From NCBI GenBank assembly GCA_008694505.1, contig VZDJ01007755.1, positions 18,207,313 through 18,271,312 on the forward strand: a stretch of 64,000 bases of DNA, given 5' to 3'. Within the stretch, counting starts at the first letter, position 1; each line of letters starts with the position of its first letter. This stretch comes from Cyanoderma ruficeps (lineage: Eukaryota; Chordata; Aves; Passeriformes; Timaliidae). Of the stretch, positions 62,991-64,000 are shown one piece after another. Under the pieces are notes generated by a model. That model made no database searches. It saw only the letters and a program-made list of their open reading frames with translations, and was not told the origin of the DNA. The translations under genes and the position numbers were made by a program.

Positions 62991-64000
62991 TTTCTTGTCA
63001 GCTAAGAAATTAATTTTTGTGAGATATTGATACATGTAAATGATCCTCTCCTCCAGTCACAGTGCTATGGCAGTCTTCTCAAACATATTTGCAAAAGTGA
63101 GTGTCACAAAGGGAGTCCAATATGAAAAAAGTTCACATGACAATTCAGTGGTACATAGGCCATTCCCTGGAGCTTTATTTAGGAAAGGATTTATTTATAT
63201 GTAAGTGTTGGATAGTACACTGGTCTAAATTTAAAATGCCCTTTAAAGGGGAATCTAACTGGACTGGAAATTGAAGAACTTTTACTGCAAAGAAAATGGT
63301 CTTCAGTGCTTCATTAGGAATGGACTAGGTGATAAATAAGTTGTAGACAAGATTTCACTTGACTGGAATCAAGTGTCTCTTCCAGCCTTCCCTGGTAGTG
63401 TGATAGTGGAAGATGGGACAGAAGAGAGATGCCTGGAAGGCTGTTGAAATGAGTGGACAGAAGAATTGATACCTCTGTAGAAGTGAAAGGTCTTGATATC
63501 CCTGAGAACAAAACAAAAATCCCCACATGCTCAACCTAAGGACCAAAATGAGAGCAAAAGGGAAAGGGAAGTCTTTCCTCTATCAGCAACATGTAATTCT
63601 TGGTACTGAAGGAGGGCACGTTCCAAGTGAGAGGTGCTTATGGCATGGTGGAAATGGCCTCCATCTGATTTCCTGCAGCACCTACAGCTGGTGACCACAT
63701 AGGGCTGTTGACTCCCTTCTCTCTTAGCCCACTGCTGTGAATGTGGTTTCAATTGCCATATCAGTCCATCTTTTTGAAAAGCAATTAAGAAACAAGAGGT
63801 TTTACATTTCCCTCTCTTCCTTATCACTCTGTATACAAACATGCCCTCAGCCTTAACCAGGCAATGCATATGGACCCCTTCAGGTGTTCATTATTGTCTT
63901 CTGATTCTCAAGCAAGCAAGAGCTCAGCACCAGGTAGCTGCAGCTGCCACTCCACCACAGTGCTAATGAACTGATGTCCATGTCCACACAGCTTCATTAG

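Larger units (their letters stand above)
62209..64000 (-). other. MYOM1: MYOM1 intron (partial, to window end)
   Basis: Intron upstream of the last Ig exon. Holds a (TA)n microsatellite at 62582-62616 and a short CR1 tail at about 62895-62990. No further Ig or FnIII exon seen up to the window end. Confidence 0.85.

Noticed and set aside
63531..63869. 112-codon minus-strand frame in the MYOM1 intron
   Set aside because: Lacks Ig or FnIII hallmarks and has no convincing splice sites in the phase expected for myomesin.

Overview
The window is vertebrate nuclear DNA and almost certainly from a bird. It has long AT-rich introns, intron-interrupted genes with GT-AG splice sites, a CpG-island promoter, several remnants of the CR1 retrotransposon (the dominant avian repeat) and one avian-type LTR remnant. 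I recognise two protein genes, both on the minus strand, in the order known around human LPIN2 and MYOM1.

LPIN2 (lipin-2, a phosphatidate phosphatase) is complete. A non-coding first exon lies in the CpG island near 50.2-50.4 kb. The start codon is at 36459-36461 and the stop at 10613-10615. I could place 19 coding exons whose lengths sum to 2664 nt, an open frame of 887 codons plus stop. Every junction keeps phase and aligns with the human family as I remember it. The N-LIP domain, basic nuclear-localisation patch, DIDGT catalytic motif and LxxIL motif are all intact. The 3' UTR probably runs to about 6.64 kb.

The 3' end of MYOM1 (myomesin-1, sarcomeric M-band) begins at 62.2 kb. Its last Ig exon (61936-62208) carries its own stop. 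It also contains an internal GTAAGT donor, from which two further exons (59063-59186 and 57640-57866) can be joined in phase. That join replaces an 18-residue tail with a 116-residue Lys/Glu-rich tail.

The other notable observation is a candidate alternative first exon of LPIN2 at 41404-41490. Its 29-codon ORF would splice in frame into exon 2 and add 32 residues before the usual Met. A dense group of promoter-like motifs lies just upstream, including a perfect GTCACGTGAC palindrome.

Layout: 1-4.9 kb, no recognised gene; 4.9-5.5 kb, an LTR remnant abutting a CR1 fragment; 6.6-50.4 kb, LPIN2; 49.5-50.6 kb, CpG island; 50.8-57.6 kb, intergenic with a CR1 tail; 57.6-64 kb, MYOM1 3' end. No CRISPR array, operon, tRNA or rRNA is present. 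Most other open frames are chance frames in non-coding DNA. All gene names come from reading translations by eye; no database search was run.
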